Assembly (NCBI RefSeq): GCF_000712135.1
Contig: NZ_JOOE01000001.1
Span: forward strand, 1,302,001-1,366,000
DNA: 64,000 nt
Direction: 5' to 3'
DNA from: Sphingomonas sp. UNC305MFCol5.2
GTDB taxonomy: Bacteria > Pseudomonadota > Alphaproteobacteria > Sphingomonadales > Sphingomonadaceae
Shown: positions 46,911 through 56,000 of the stretch, in pieces
How positions within the stretch are numbered: the stretch's first letter is position 1
How the letters are laid out: each line of letters begins with the position of its first letter
The notes under the pieces: model-generated
Seen by the model: the letters and a program-made list of their open reading frames with translations, nothing else
Databases searched by the model: none
Told to the model about the DNA's origin: nothing
Made by a program: the position numbers and the translations under genes

Positions 46911-48641
46911 ATGGCCAGCCAATACAAGACACCGGGCGTCTACATCCAGGAACCCGACAGCTTCCCGCCCTCGATCGTCGGCGTGGATACCGCGGTCCCC
47001 TGCTTCATCGGCTATACCGAACGGGCGACCGATACCGACAAGCGCGTGCTGACGCTGATTCCCAAGCGCATCGAATCCATGGCCGAGTTCGTCCAGCTGT
47101 ACGGGCGCGGCTATTCGCAGAAATATTATCTCGCGGCAGCCGATGCCGAGGCCCCGGCGAACGACGACGCGGCGACGACTTCCCCCGACATGAACTGGGG
47201 CAATGTCTCGCTCGACGGCAACACGTCCTATGCGCTGATGCAGGTCGGCAAGACGGTGTTCAATCTCTACAACAGCATGCGGCTGTTCTACGCGAATGGC
47301 GGCGGTCCCTGCTATGTGATCTCGTGCGGGGCGTTCGAGACCAACGGCAATCCCACACCGATCTCCGCCGACGATTTCGAGGAAGCGCTGGGCGTGTGCG
47401 AAAGCTTTGTCGGGCCGACCATGGTCGCGATCCCCGACGCGATCCAGCTCGCCGACAAGAACCAGTTCGCCAATGTGACCGCCCGCATGCTGCGCAGCTG
47501 TGCCAAGACCGGCGATCGCATGGCTCTACTCGACATATGGGGCGCGAACACGCTCCAGCCGCGTGAGGACTGGAAGCCGGCGATCACCGATTTCCGCAGC
47601 GGCGTGGCCTCGCAGGTACCGCCCGAGATGTGGCGTTTCGGCGTGGCCTATTTCCCGCCGCTGGTGACGTCGGTTGTGTCGCCGAGCGAGATCGACATCT
47701 CGAACTTCGCGACCGACGACACCAACAAGGCCACCCTACAGGCCGCGTTGCTCGGCGTGCTGAGCGCGGCCTATCCGGCCCCGCCCCCGCCCCCGGCACC
47801 TGCGCCGAGCCCCGCCCCGACTCCGGCGCCGACCCCCACGCCCACGCCGACTCCCCCGGCGCTCGCCGCGCTGAACGCCAAGGGCCAGACGATCTATACC
47901 AGCTATGTCGACAAGATCGGTACTTCGCTGGCGGTGCTGCCCAAGCCCGCCGACGCCAATTCGGTCGCGGCGGGGATCACGCACAAGCAGCTCACTTCGG
48001 CGCTGACCGCTACCGTGCCCGGTTTCCAGAACCTGCTCGCCGCGGTGGCAGCGACACAGGGCGTCCTGCCGACCAGCGGTGCGATCGCCGGCGTCTGGGC
48101 GACCAACGACGCTTCGCGCGGCGTGTGGAACGCGCCCGCCAATGTCGGCATCGCGACGATGGTGATGCCCAAGCTGCCGATCGCCGGCGACGACCAGGAC
48201 GATCTCAACGTCCCCACCCAGGGCCTCGCGGTCAACGCGATCCGCACCTTCCAGGGCCGCGGCAGCCTGATCTGGGGCGCACGCACGCTCGACAGCCTGT
48301 CGAACGACTGGCGCTACATCCAGGTGCGGCGGACGATGATCTATGTCGAGCAATCGGTGAAGCAGGCATTGGACGCGATGGTCTTCCGCCCCAACACGGC
48401 GCAGACCTGGGTCACGGTGGTCTCGATGATCGAGAGCTTCCTCCACGGCCTCTGGGCCTCGGGTGGGCTGATGGGGAACAGCCCGGCGCAGGCGTACAAT
48501 GTCGTCGCCGGGCTCGGCAGCACGATGACGCCCGACGACGTGCTCAACGGCGTGATGCGCGTGCAGGTGACGCTGCAGATGGTCCACCCGGCCGAGTTCA
48601 TCGAACTCACCTTCAAGCAGCAGATGCTCGGCGGCGCCTGA
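46911..48641 (+). CDS. contractile sheath protein (Pvc2-like)
   Basis: A 576-residue tail sheath subunit, the contractile outer cylinder of the injection system. The N terminus YKTPGVYIQEPDSFPPSIVGVDTAVPCFIGYTE is the sheath signature that links neighbouring subunits. The C-terminal half (GVWNAPANVGI, LNVPTQGLAVNAIRTFQGRGSLIWGARTL, DWRYIQVRRTMIYVEQSVKQAL) is the conserved sheath core. Between them, residues 288-317 are a Pro/Ala/Thr-only linker, followed by a variable domain. Only one sheath gene is present, unlike the three in PVC and Afp. It sits between the 45669 gene and the tube genes. Confidence 0.92.
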   Translation: MASQYKTPGVYIQEPDSFPPSIVGVDTAVPCFIGYTERATDTDKRVLTLIPKRIESMAEFVQLYGRGYSQKYYLAAADAEAPANDDAATTSPDMNWGNVSLDGNTSYALMQVGKTVFNLYNSMRLFYANGGGPCYVISCGAFETNGNPTPISADDFEEALGVCESFVGPTMVAIPDAIQLADKNQFANVTARMLRSCAKTGDRMALLDIWGANTLQPREDWKPAITDFRSGVASQVPPEMWRFGVAYFPPLVTSVVSPSEIDISNFATDDTNKATLQAALLGVLSAAYPAPPPPPAPAPSPAPTPAPTPTPTPTPPALAALNAKGQTIYTSYVDKIGTSLAVLPKPADANSVAAGITHKQLTSALTATVPGFQNLLAAVAATQGVLPTSGAIAGVWATNDASRGVWNAPANVGIATMVMPKLPIAGDDQDDLNVPTQGLAVNAIRTFQGRGSLIWGARTLDSLSNDWRYIQVRRTMIYVEQSVKQALDAMVFRPNTAQTWVTVVSMIESFLHGLWASGGLMGNSPAQAYNVVAGLGSTMTPDDVLNGVMRVQVTLQMVHPAEFIELTFKQQMLGGA

Positions 48642-48680
48642 GGCCCGCTTTCCCTATCCCTCTTCTGACAGGAGCAGATC

Positions 48681-49136
48681 ATGGCTGACGGCAGTGCACA
48701 GGACGAAGTCTGGCCGCTTCCCAAATTCTATTTCAACATCGATCTCGGCGACGGCAAGACGCAGGGTTTCTCCGAGATCAGCGGGCTCGAGAGCGAGACC
48801 AAGGCGATCGAATATCGCCATGGCGACAGCGCGGTGTTCGCGCCGATCAAGATGCCGGGCCTCAGGAGCGTCGGCAACGTCACGCTCAAGAAGGGCGTGT
48901 TCACCAAGGATTCGATCTTTTGGACGTGGTTCAACGAGACCCAACTCAACATCATCAAGCGCCGGACGGTGATCATCAACCTTCTCAACGAGAAGGCGTC
49001 ACCGATGATGACATGGACGTTGACCAACGCCTTCCCGGTCAAGATGCAGGCGACCGATCTCAAGTCCGACGCCAGCGAAGTGGCGATCGAGACGCTCGAG
49101 ATCGCCTATGAGACGCTGGCGGTGAAGGCTGCCTGA
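48681..49136 (+). CDS. inner tube protein 1 (T4 gp19/Pvc1-like)
   Basis: A 151-residue tube subunit, stacked as hexamers inside the sheath. PLPKFYFNIDLGDGKTQGFSEISGLESETKAIEYRHG is the gp19-type start, with GNVTLKKGVFTKDSIFWTWFNE and LTNAFPVKMQATDLKSDASEVAIETLEIAYETL downstream, the T4 gp19/Hcp-like beta-barrel pattern. The stop overlaps the start of tube 2 by one base. The length is normal for eCIS tubes; it is the more regular of the two and probably the main tube. Confidence 0.9.
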   Translation: MADGSAQDEVWPLPKFYFNIDLGDGKTQGFSEISGLESETKAIEYRHGDSAVFAPIKMPGLRSVGNVTLKKGVFTKDSIFWTWFNETQLNIIKRRTVIINLLNEKASPMMTWTLTNAFPVKMQATDLKSDASEVAIETLEIAYETLAVKAA

Positions 49137-49666
49137 TGCCGCCGGCCGGCGCCCCTGCCGCCAAGGCTGCCGTCGACCCTCGCGAGCGTCCGCTGCGCAC
49201 CGACGGCATCTATGTGCCGCCGCCGGTATTCGCTTTCCGCGTCGATATCGACGGCGCGGAAAGCGACACCAGCTTTCAGGAGGTATCGGGGCTCGAGGTG
49301 CAGTTCGAGACCGAAGATGTTGTCGAAGGCGGGCAGAACCGCTTCGTCCACAAGCTTCCGGTACGGACCAAATACTCCAATTTGCTGCTCAAGCGCGGTG
49401 TGGTGACGCAAGGATCGGCGTTCGGCGGCTGGGTGTCGCGCGCACTCTCGGCGGGGCTGGTGCGGCAGGGTGGCGGCGCGAAGACGATCGGCATCAAGCT
49501 GATCAACGAGAAGAAGCAGCCGCTGATCGCGTGGAACGTGTTCGGCGCCTATCCGCTGCGCTGGGAACACACCCCGCTCAATGCGATGGGCAACGACGTG
49601 CTGATCGAGACCGTTGAGCTCAGCTACCAGTTCTTCCAGCGCCAGAATTTCCCGCAGGCCGCCTGA
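49136..49666 (+). CDS. inner tube protein 2 (Pvc5-like)
   Basis: A 176-residue paralogue of the tube subunit. After a 20-residue Ala/Pro-rich head comes FAFRVDIDGAESDTSFQEVSGLEVQFETEDVVEGGQNRFVHKLP, then LLLKRGVVTQGSAFGGWVSRAL, INEKKQPLIAWNVFGAYPLRW and VLIETVELSYQFF. It overlaps tube 1 and the next gene by one base each, so translation is coupled. In PVC a second tube paralogue (Pvc5) forms the first tube layer at the baseplate; the longer head would fit such an adaptor role, which is inferred. Confidence 0.88.
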   Translation: MPPAGAPAAKAAVDPRERPLRTDGIYVPPPVFAFRVDIDGAESDTSFQEVSGLEVQFETEDVVEGGQNRFVHKLPVRTKYSNLLLKRGVVTQGSAFGGWVSRALSAGLVRQGGGAKTIGIKLINEKKQPLIAWNVFGAYPLRWEHTPLNAMGNDVLIETVELSYQFFQRQNFPQAA

Positions 49667-49872
49667 TGCCGCTGGAAATCCGCCAGATCGCGATCCAGAT
49701 GCGCGTCGCCGAGGATCCAGGCGAGCAGGACGAACCGAACCGCTCGCGCTCGGTGCTCGACCTAGTCGATTGCGACTGCGACGAGACCGACGAAGAGGAG
49801 AAGGAATCGGCCCTGGTCGAGCGCTGCGTCGAGGCGGTGCTCGCCGAACTCGCACGCCGCGCGGAGTGGTGA
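49666..49872 (+). CDS. DUF5908-like small protein (Pvc6-like position)
   Basis: A 68-residue acidic protein starting MPLEIRQIAIQMRVAE, which matches the DUF5908 opening, with a cysteine pair in DCDCDETDEEEKE near residues 36-48 and a helical end (ALVERCVEAVLAELARRAEW). DUF5908 proteins are small eCIS components encoded between tube and LysM genes (Pvc6 position). It overlaps tube 2 by one base, and the LysM gene starts one base after its stop. Its exact role in assembly is unknown. Confidence 0.78.
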   Translation: MPLEIRQIAIQMRVAEDPGEQDEPNRSRSVLDLVDCDCDETDEEEKESALVERCVEAVLAELARRAEW

Positions 49873-49873
49873 G

Positions 49874-50566
49874 ATGGCCGGCAAGGGCGGGCTCGACAAG
49901 CTGACCATCACCGGCTTCGCCGATCCGGGCTTCAACAGCCCGGCCAAGACTCGCCCCAATCCGATCAAGGCGATGATCAACCCCGATCAATATTCGCAGG
50001 CGATGGGAGTCTGCTACACGAAGCAGCAAGGCGCCGGCGGCACCGGCAAGAAAGTGGTGTTCAATCGCGACAAGGGCGAAGCGCTGGAGCTTGCCCTCGT
50101 ATTCGACGGCACCGGCACCGTGCCCGGCGCGCCGACCAAATCGGTCGACGACCAGCTCGCCGACCTCAAGCGGCTGATCTACGAGATCAACGGCGAGATC
50201 CATTCGCCCAATTACGTCCAGCTCGCCTGGGGCAGCCTGTTGTTCAAGGGTCGGCTCAAGACGATGGGGATCGATTATACGCTGTTCGCCCCCGACGGCA
50301 CCGCGCTGCGCGCCAAGGTCAAAGCCACCTTTCTCGGCTATCACGACAATACCGACGGGCGCGCCGCACAGAAACTGAGCTCGCCCGACATGACGCATGT
50401 CGTCACCGTACTCGCAGGTGACACGCTGCCCCTGCTCTGCCACCGCATCTATGGCGACAGCCGCTATTATCTCGCTGTCGCCGACCATAATCGGCTCGAC
50501 GATTTCCGCACGCTGGAGCCAGGCCAGGCCTTGCTCTTCCCGCCGATCGCGCAGGCCGGGCGATGA
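49874..50566 (+). CDS. LysM-domain tail protein (Pvc7-like)
   Basis: A 230-residue protein with an N-terminal tail domain (ITGFADPGFNSPAKTRPNPIKAMINPDQYSQAMGVCY, then ADLKRLIYEINGEIHSPNYVQLAWGSLLFKGRL) and a C-terminal LysM at about 180-225 (THVVTVLAGDTLPLLCHRIYGDSRYYLAVADHNRLDDFRTLEPGQALLFPP). This is the Pvc7/gp53-like part joining tube to hub. It overlaps the spike gene by ATGA. Confidence 0.88.
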   Translation: MAGKGGLDKLTITGFADPGFNSPAKTRPNPIKAMINPDQYSQAMGVCYTKQQGAGGTGKKVVFNRDKGEALELALVFDGTGTVPGAPTKSVDDQLADLKRLIYEINGEIHSPNYVQLAWGSLLFKGRLKTMGIDYTLFAPDGTALRAKVKATFLGYHDNTDGRAAQKLSSPDMTHVVTVLAGDTLPLLCHRIYGDSRYYLAVADHNRLDDFRTLEPGQALLFPPIAQAGR

Positions 50567-52362
50567 ACGCGCTCTCGCCCGGTTCGAAGACCGGCCTTCC
50601 GGTCAAGCTGGCGCTCACTGCCGACGATACGGTGATCGATACCGATCAGATCGCTTCGGTCGAGATCTGGTGGCAGGCCAATCGCGTGCCCCGCGCGCGG
50701 ATCGTTATCTATGACGGCCAGCCCGACAGCGAGAGCTTCCCGTTCAGCGATGCCGAGACCTTCGTGCCGGGGACCCGGATCGTGCTTTCGGCGGGCTACG
50801 GCGCCAAGCTCGCGGTGATCCACCAGGGCATTGTGGTGCGCCACGGGCTGCGCATCGTCCCCGGCGCTTCGGCCCAGCTCGTCGTGGACACCAGCGATCC
50901 GCTGCTCAAGATGACGCTCGCGCGGCATAGCGCGGTTACCGAGAAAGCGACCGACGCGGCGCTGATCTCGGCTCTGGTATCGGCCAATGGCGGCAGCGTC
51001 GGCAGCAACGCCGCAGGCACCACGCAAGTCGAGGCGATGGTGCAGGCGCATGCATCGGACTGGGACCTGATGCTGCTCCGCGCCGAAGCGAGCGGCTGCG
51101 TGGTGGTGGTCGAGGACAATGAAGTCGCCGTGATCACGCCCACCGCTCCGACCAGCCCGGTTCTCACGCTCGAATATGGTGAGTCGATCCTTAGCTTCGA
51201 CGCGCAGATCGACGCCGTGCCCCGGCTCGGCGACGGTGTCGTGAACAGCCGGGCGTGGAGCTATGCGGACCAGGCCGTTACCGAGGCGACGCCCGCCGGC
51301 AGCACCGACGTCACGCTTCCCGGCAACCTCGAGGCCGCGGCGCTCGCCGACGTTCTGGGCATCCCCGCTTTTGTCCAGCAGACCGCCGCGGCGCGATCGG
51401 AGGACGAACTCGGAAAATGGTCGGCCGCGGCGCTGATGCGCGCCAAGCTTTCGCAATTCACCGGCACCGTGAAGTTCCAGGGCAGTGCGCTGGCGCGACC
51501 GGGCAAGCAGGTCACGCTCGCCGGGCTGGGCGAGCGCTTCAACGGCGACGCGTTCATCAGCGGGGTCCACCATTTGATCCGCGGCGGCGACTGGCACACC
51601 ACCGCCGATCTCGGCATGCCCGCCGAACGCTTCGCCAGCCGCAACACCAGGATCGCCGATCCGCCCGCGGCCGGATTGGCGCCGCCGCTCAAGGGGCTGC
51701 ATGTCGGGCAAGTGAAGGCCGTCGCGGAGGACCCGAACGGCGACTTTCGCGTGCAGGTGACGCTGCCGCTCATCGATGCGGAGAATGCGATCTGGGCGCG
51801 ACTGGCCCAGCCTTATGCTTCGAGCGGGTTCGGCTGGTCCTTCTTCCCCGAAGTCGGCGACGAAGTCGTGCTCGGCTTCATGAACGAGGACCCGGCCAGC
51901 GCCGTGATCCTTGCCAGCGTTTATTCGAACCAGCGCGCACCGACCCATTCCCCCGACAAGTCCAATGACATCAAGGCTTTGGTCACCCGATCGAAGATGG
52001 AGGTGAACTTCAACGACAAGGACGTGATCCTCAAGATCAGCACTCCGGGAGGACGCTATGTCGAGCTGGACGACAAGACGGGCACGGTCACGGTCACCGA
52101 TCCGAACGCCAACAAGCTTGTGATGAAAAGCGATACGGTCGACCTGATCAGCGCCGCCAAGATGACGATCAAATCGGCCACCGACATGACGATCGATTGC
52201 GGTGCCAACCTCACCGTCAAGGCTGTCGCCAAATGCGACATGAGCGCGGTGCAGATCAACGCCACCGCATCCGGCCAGCTCGCACTGGCGAGCAACGGCA
52301 TGGGCTCGCTCAAGGCCGCCGCGATCCTCGAAGTCAACGGCGCGCTGGTGAAGATCAATTGA
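50563..52362 (+). CDS. VgrG-like spike/hub protein (Pvc8-like)
   Basis: A 599-residue central spike. The gp27-like hub fills about residues 1-365 (VEIWWQANRVPRARIVIYDG, FVPGTRIVLSAGYG, LEYGESILSFDAQID). The gp5-like OB-fold spans about 380-460 (HVGQVKAVAEDPNGDFRVQVTLPLID to GDEVVLGFMNEDPASAVILASVYS). The C-terminal beta-helix is made of short repeats (MTIKSATDMTIDCGANLTVKAVAKCDMSAVQINA). No effector domain follows. It overlaps the LysM gene by ATGA and the PAAR gene by one base, placing the tip gene directly after it. Confidence 0.92.
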   Translation: MNALSPGSKTGLPVKLALTADDTVIDTDQIASVEIWWQANRVPRARIVIYDGQPDSESFPFSDAETFVPGTRIVLSAGYGAKLAVIHQGIVVRHGLRIVPGASAQLVVDTSDPLLKMTLARHSAVTEKATDAALISALVSANGGSVGSNAAGTTQVEAMVQAHASDWDLMLLRAEASGCVVVVEDNEVAVITPTAPTSPVLTLEYGESILSFDAQIDAVPRLGDGVVNSRAWSYADQAVTEATPAGSTDVTLPGNLEAAALADVLGIPAFVQQTAAARSEDELGKWSAAALMRAKLSQFTGTVKFQGSALARPGKQVTLAGLGERFNGDAFISGVHHLIRGGDWHTTADLGMPAERFASRNTRIADPPAAGLAPPLKGLHVGQVKAVAEDPNGDFRVQVTLPLIDAENAIWARLAQPYASSGFGWSFFPEVGDEVVLGFMNEDPASAVILASVYSNQRAPTHSPDKSNDIKALVTRSKMEVNFNDKDVILKISTPGGRYVELDDKTGTVTVTDPNANKLVMKSDTVDLISAAKMTIKSATDMTIDCGANLTVKAVAKCDMSAVQINATASGQLALASNGMGSLKAAAILEVNGALVKIN

Positions 52363-52661
52363 TGCCCCCCGCCGCGCGCCTCACCGACATGCATGTCTGC
52401 CCGATGGTCACTCCCGGACTTCCGCCGATCCCGCATGTCGGCGGCCCGATCAGCGGACCCGGCGCCCCGACCGTGCTGATCGGCAGCCTCCCCGCCGCTC
52501 GCGTCGGCGACATGGCGGTGTGCGTCGGCCCGCCCGACAGCATCGTGAAGGGCTCCGCGACCGTGCTGATCGCCGGCATGCCCGCCGCCCGGATCGGCGA
52601 CAATTGCGCGCATGGCGGCAGCATCGTGCTCGGCCTGCCGACCGTGCTGATCGGGGGCTAG
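52362..52661 (+). CDS. PAAR-repeat spike tip (Pvc10-like)
   Basis: A 99-residue PAAR protein that caps the spike with a sharp, metal-bound cone. PAAR motifs are visible as PPAARLTDMHVCPMV, SLPAARVGDMAVCVG, GMPAARIGDNCAHGG with the conserved His and Cys metal ligands. It is a single PAAR domain with no C-terminal extension, so it carries no fused effector. The ATG overlaps the spike stop. Confidence 0.9.
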   Translation: MPPAARLTDMHVCPMVTPGLPPIPHVGGPISGPGAPTVLIGSLPAARVGDMAVCVGPPDSIVKGSATVLIAGMPAARIGDNCAHGGSIVLGLPTVLIGG

Positions 52662-52664
52662 GCG

Positions 52665-53087
52665 ATGGCCCCTCGCCCCGTCTCCTTCCTGGGCCGCGGC
52701 TGGAGTTTTCCGCCGCGCGTGTCGACCGTGACGCTCGGCACGGAGATGGAGGAAGGCGATTCCGATATCCGCCAGAGCCTGTTCGTGTTGCTCTCCACGC
52801 CGCAGGGGGAGCGCGTGATGGTCCCCACTTATGGCTGCGATCTTCAGCGCTTCGTCTTCGCCGACCTGACGGCCAGCCTGCTCAGCGAGATGCGCGAGAT
52901 GGTGAACACCGCGATACTCCGCTGGGAGCCGCGCATCGACTTGATCGAAGTGACGGCAGCACTCGACGACGACGATCCCGCGCTGGTACTGATCGGGATC
53001 GACTATCGCGTACGCGTGACCAACACGCGCAACAATCTGGTCTTCCCGTTCTACAAGAACGAAGGCACGCTGGTGGAGGGGCCGTGA
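52665..53087 (+). CDS. baseplate wedge protein (GPW/gp25, Pvc9-like)
   Basis: A 140-residue wedge protein with the gp25-like core: GRGWSFPPRVS, EEGDSDIRQSLFVLLSTPQGERVMVPTYGCDLQRFVF and NTAILRWEPRIDLIEVTAALDDDDPALVLIGIDYRV. The EPR motif in WEPRI matches the conserved residues of gp25/TssE-type proteins that bind the sheath. It starts 3 bases after PAAR and its stop overlaps the GTG start of the next gene. Confidence 0.92.
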   Translation: MAPRPVSFLGRGWSFPPRVSTVTLGTEMEEGDSDIRQSLFVLLSTPQGERVMVPTYGCDLQRFVFADLTASLLSEMREMVNTAILRWEPRIDLIEVTAALDDDDPALVLIGIDYRVRVTNTRNNLVFPFYKNEGTLVEGP

Positions 53088-56000
53088 CATCCCCATCCCC
53101 GCTGATCACGCGCTGGGCGACACAGGCGGGCCGCGAGCCAAGCGCCTTCGCGCCCGAACTTGCGCGGCTCGATCCGCGCGGGCTGCCCGAATTGCTCGCC
53201 GATATCGCCCGGCTGGCGGCGGATATCCCGTTCCACAAGGATGCCGGCGCAGTGGAGGGCGACTGGCGCAAGATACTGCTCGCCGACCCGAGTTTCGCGC
53301 TGGCTCTACTCGTCACCGCCGATATCGACACGCGCGCCGAGCCGCTGACGGCGCTGCTCGAACAGGCCCGCGGCGCGACCAGTCCATCCGGGAACGAACG
53401 GCGGCTGACCGAGCTTGTCGAGGCGTTGTTGCGCTTCGCCGACGATCTCGACGACTGGCTGGGCCCGGCCGACGGCTCGAGGCAGGGGCAATCGATCCGG
53501 CGCCTCGCCGAAGAGGTCATCGAGAATGTCCTCGGCCCGCAGCTCCAGCTCCTGTTCGACGAGGTGGTGGCGGTCGAGGAGGCCGAGCCGAGCGGGCGGC
53601 TCCGCCAGGACCACCGCCATTGGGACGCGCCGCAGCGGCCATGGCGCCGCGCGATGATCGAAGGCGAAGTGCGTGGTGTCGCCGAAGCGGTCGAACGCGC
53701 CTGGGCGAGCCGGATGCTCGAAGCACTGGCCGATGCCGTGGAGAAGTTCGTCGAGGAAATGCGTGAACTCGGCGCCCGTGCCGCTTCCGCGTTCGAGGCG
53801 AGTTTGCGCTCGGGCGATCACAATCCGCACCCGGCGCTGGTGATCGCCTTCGCGCACTTGTTCGGGCATGCCTGCGACTTGTTGAACCAGGTGCCGCAGC
53901 AACTGATCGATTTCTACCAGCAGACGCTGCTCCGCGCCGCGCCCGCGCCGGGCCAGCCCGATCGCATGCTGGTGGCGGTGGTGCCGAAGCCCGGGACGCG
54001 GCCGACTTTGGCCAAGGGCACCCTGCTTCCTGCCGGCAAGGATGCCGATGGGCGCGGCATCGCCTTCGCGACCGACGCATCTTTGGCCGTGACCGGCGCG
54101 GTGCTGCGTGAGGCGCGGCTGTGGCGACCCGGGAGCGGCGACACCACGCTGCATCCCCTGACGCCGGGCCCGGAGGGGCAGCTCGGCGACGCGGCAATGG
54201 GCGTGGCGGCACCGCTTCCGGGAGAGCCGTTCGAGGCCAAAGCGATCTTCTCGACTCCGCTGCTCGACCTGGCCGGCGGCACGCGGCGCGTGGCGCTCGA
54301 ACTCGATCTCGGCGCCACAGTCGATGTGGCAGGTGCGGAACTGCGGCTCTGCGTCTCGACGGCGCAGGGATGGCTGTCCGTGCCTTCGCCCGACTGTTCG
54401 TTCGACGCCGGCACATTGGCCGTGAGCTTCACGCTGCGTCCCGATTTTCCGCCCCTGGCGCCGTGCCCGTCGGAGGCCGTCGACAGGGTTGCTCAGCCCG
54501 CATTGCGTCTCACGCTCGCCGCCGGAGCGCTGGCGGACGCGCACATCGCCGACGCCCGGCTGAACATCGCGGTGAAGGACCTGCCCGGACTTCAAATACG
54601 GACGCCCGCGGGGCCAGCTAGCGCATCGGCCGCAGCCCCGTTCGGTGCGCCGCCTTGGCCCGGAGGCTGGCTGCGCGTCGACCACCCCGTGCTGGCAGGG
54701 CCGCCGCTCGATCGGCTGGTGCTGCGCTTCGACTGGGCCGGGCTCCCGCCGGGCGATGGCGGGTTTGCCGATCATTATCGCGGTTACGTCGTCGACGGAC
54801 AGGGGCGGATGTTCGACTCTCCTCCCTTCGACAATGCCGCCTTTTCGGTGACGCTCGCGGCGCCGGTGCATGGCTGGGACGTCGCGCAGCGTCTTCCGCT
54901 GTTCGCGCCCGCGAGCATCGACGTCAGGCCGCCGGTGCCGGCGGTGCCGCCGCCCAACGTCTTCACTGCCGAATTCGAGCCGGCGCCACCGCTGATGCCC
55001 GAGCAGGGTCCGCTCGCGCCCGTCTCGTGGTTCGCCGTCACCGCCAGCGACAGCGGCGAACCGCTTCCCGATCATATTTGCGTGACCCTCGCCGGGCCGG
55101 CACAGGGTTTCGGCCATTCGCTCCACGCGGCGAACGTCCAATATGCCACCGAGGCGATGGCGCGGGGCGATGCGCCCCTCCCTGCCCGCCCTGGTCTTCT
55201 TCGGCGGATGCTCCGCGCGATCCTCACCCTGCCCGCGAAGCTCCTCAAGAAGATCGAGGGCATCGAGACCGAACCCGAGGCCGCGCCCGAGCCAGTAGTC
55301 GTCCTGCTGCCCAACCCGCCCTTCCAGCCGCTGCTCTCGGGTATCGGCCTCGATTATGCGCGCATGGTCGAGACCGGCGCGCTGACTCTGCACCATGCGG
55401 CGACGCTCGACAGTCCCATCCCCGTGCCGATCGTCGGGGCACCCCTCTTCCCCGCCGGCCCCGGGGAAGTGACGCTTGACCTGTATTTCGAGGGCGCGCG
55501 AACAAGCGAGGTGCTGGCGATGCTCGTTCAACTGGCGGCGAGCGACGCCGAGGATACCAGCCCCGGCTACAGCTATCGGACCGCAGGCAATTGGAAGCCG
55601 CTCCCGTCCGCCGCGCTGCTGGCCGATGAGACGAGCAACCTCACCACCACCGGCATTCTGCGGATCGCGGTGCCGGCGGACGCGGCGCAGCCCTTCGTGC
55701 TACGGCTGACCTTCGCCACCGCGACGGCGCCCCCTGCGATCACCGCGATACTGCCCGACGCGGTCTCGGCCACCCGGCTCATCCAGGACACCGGACAAGC
55801 GATGCCGCCGGTACCCGCTGGTACCGTCACCAGGCTGCCCGGCATGGCTCATGTGGTGCAGCCGCTCGACACCAGCGGCGGCCAGCCGCGCGAGGCGCCC
55901 GCGACGCTCCGCGCCCGCACGGCCGAACGCGTCCGGCATCGTGGCCGCGCGCTCTCGGCCTGGGACATCGAGCGGCTGGTGCTTTCCGAATTCCCCGGCA

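Noticed and set aside
47769..47868. Simple-sequence tract as a possible phase-variation repeat
   Set aside because: The Pro/Thr/Ala codons vary and there is no long pure repeat unit likely to slip.
53306..55531. 741-residue minus-strand frame within the Pvc11-like gene
   Set aside because: Arg/His-rich shadow with no recognisable domain; the plus-strand gene overlaps correctly with its neighbours.
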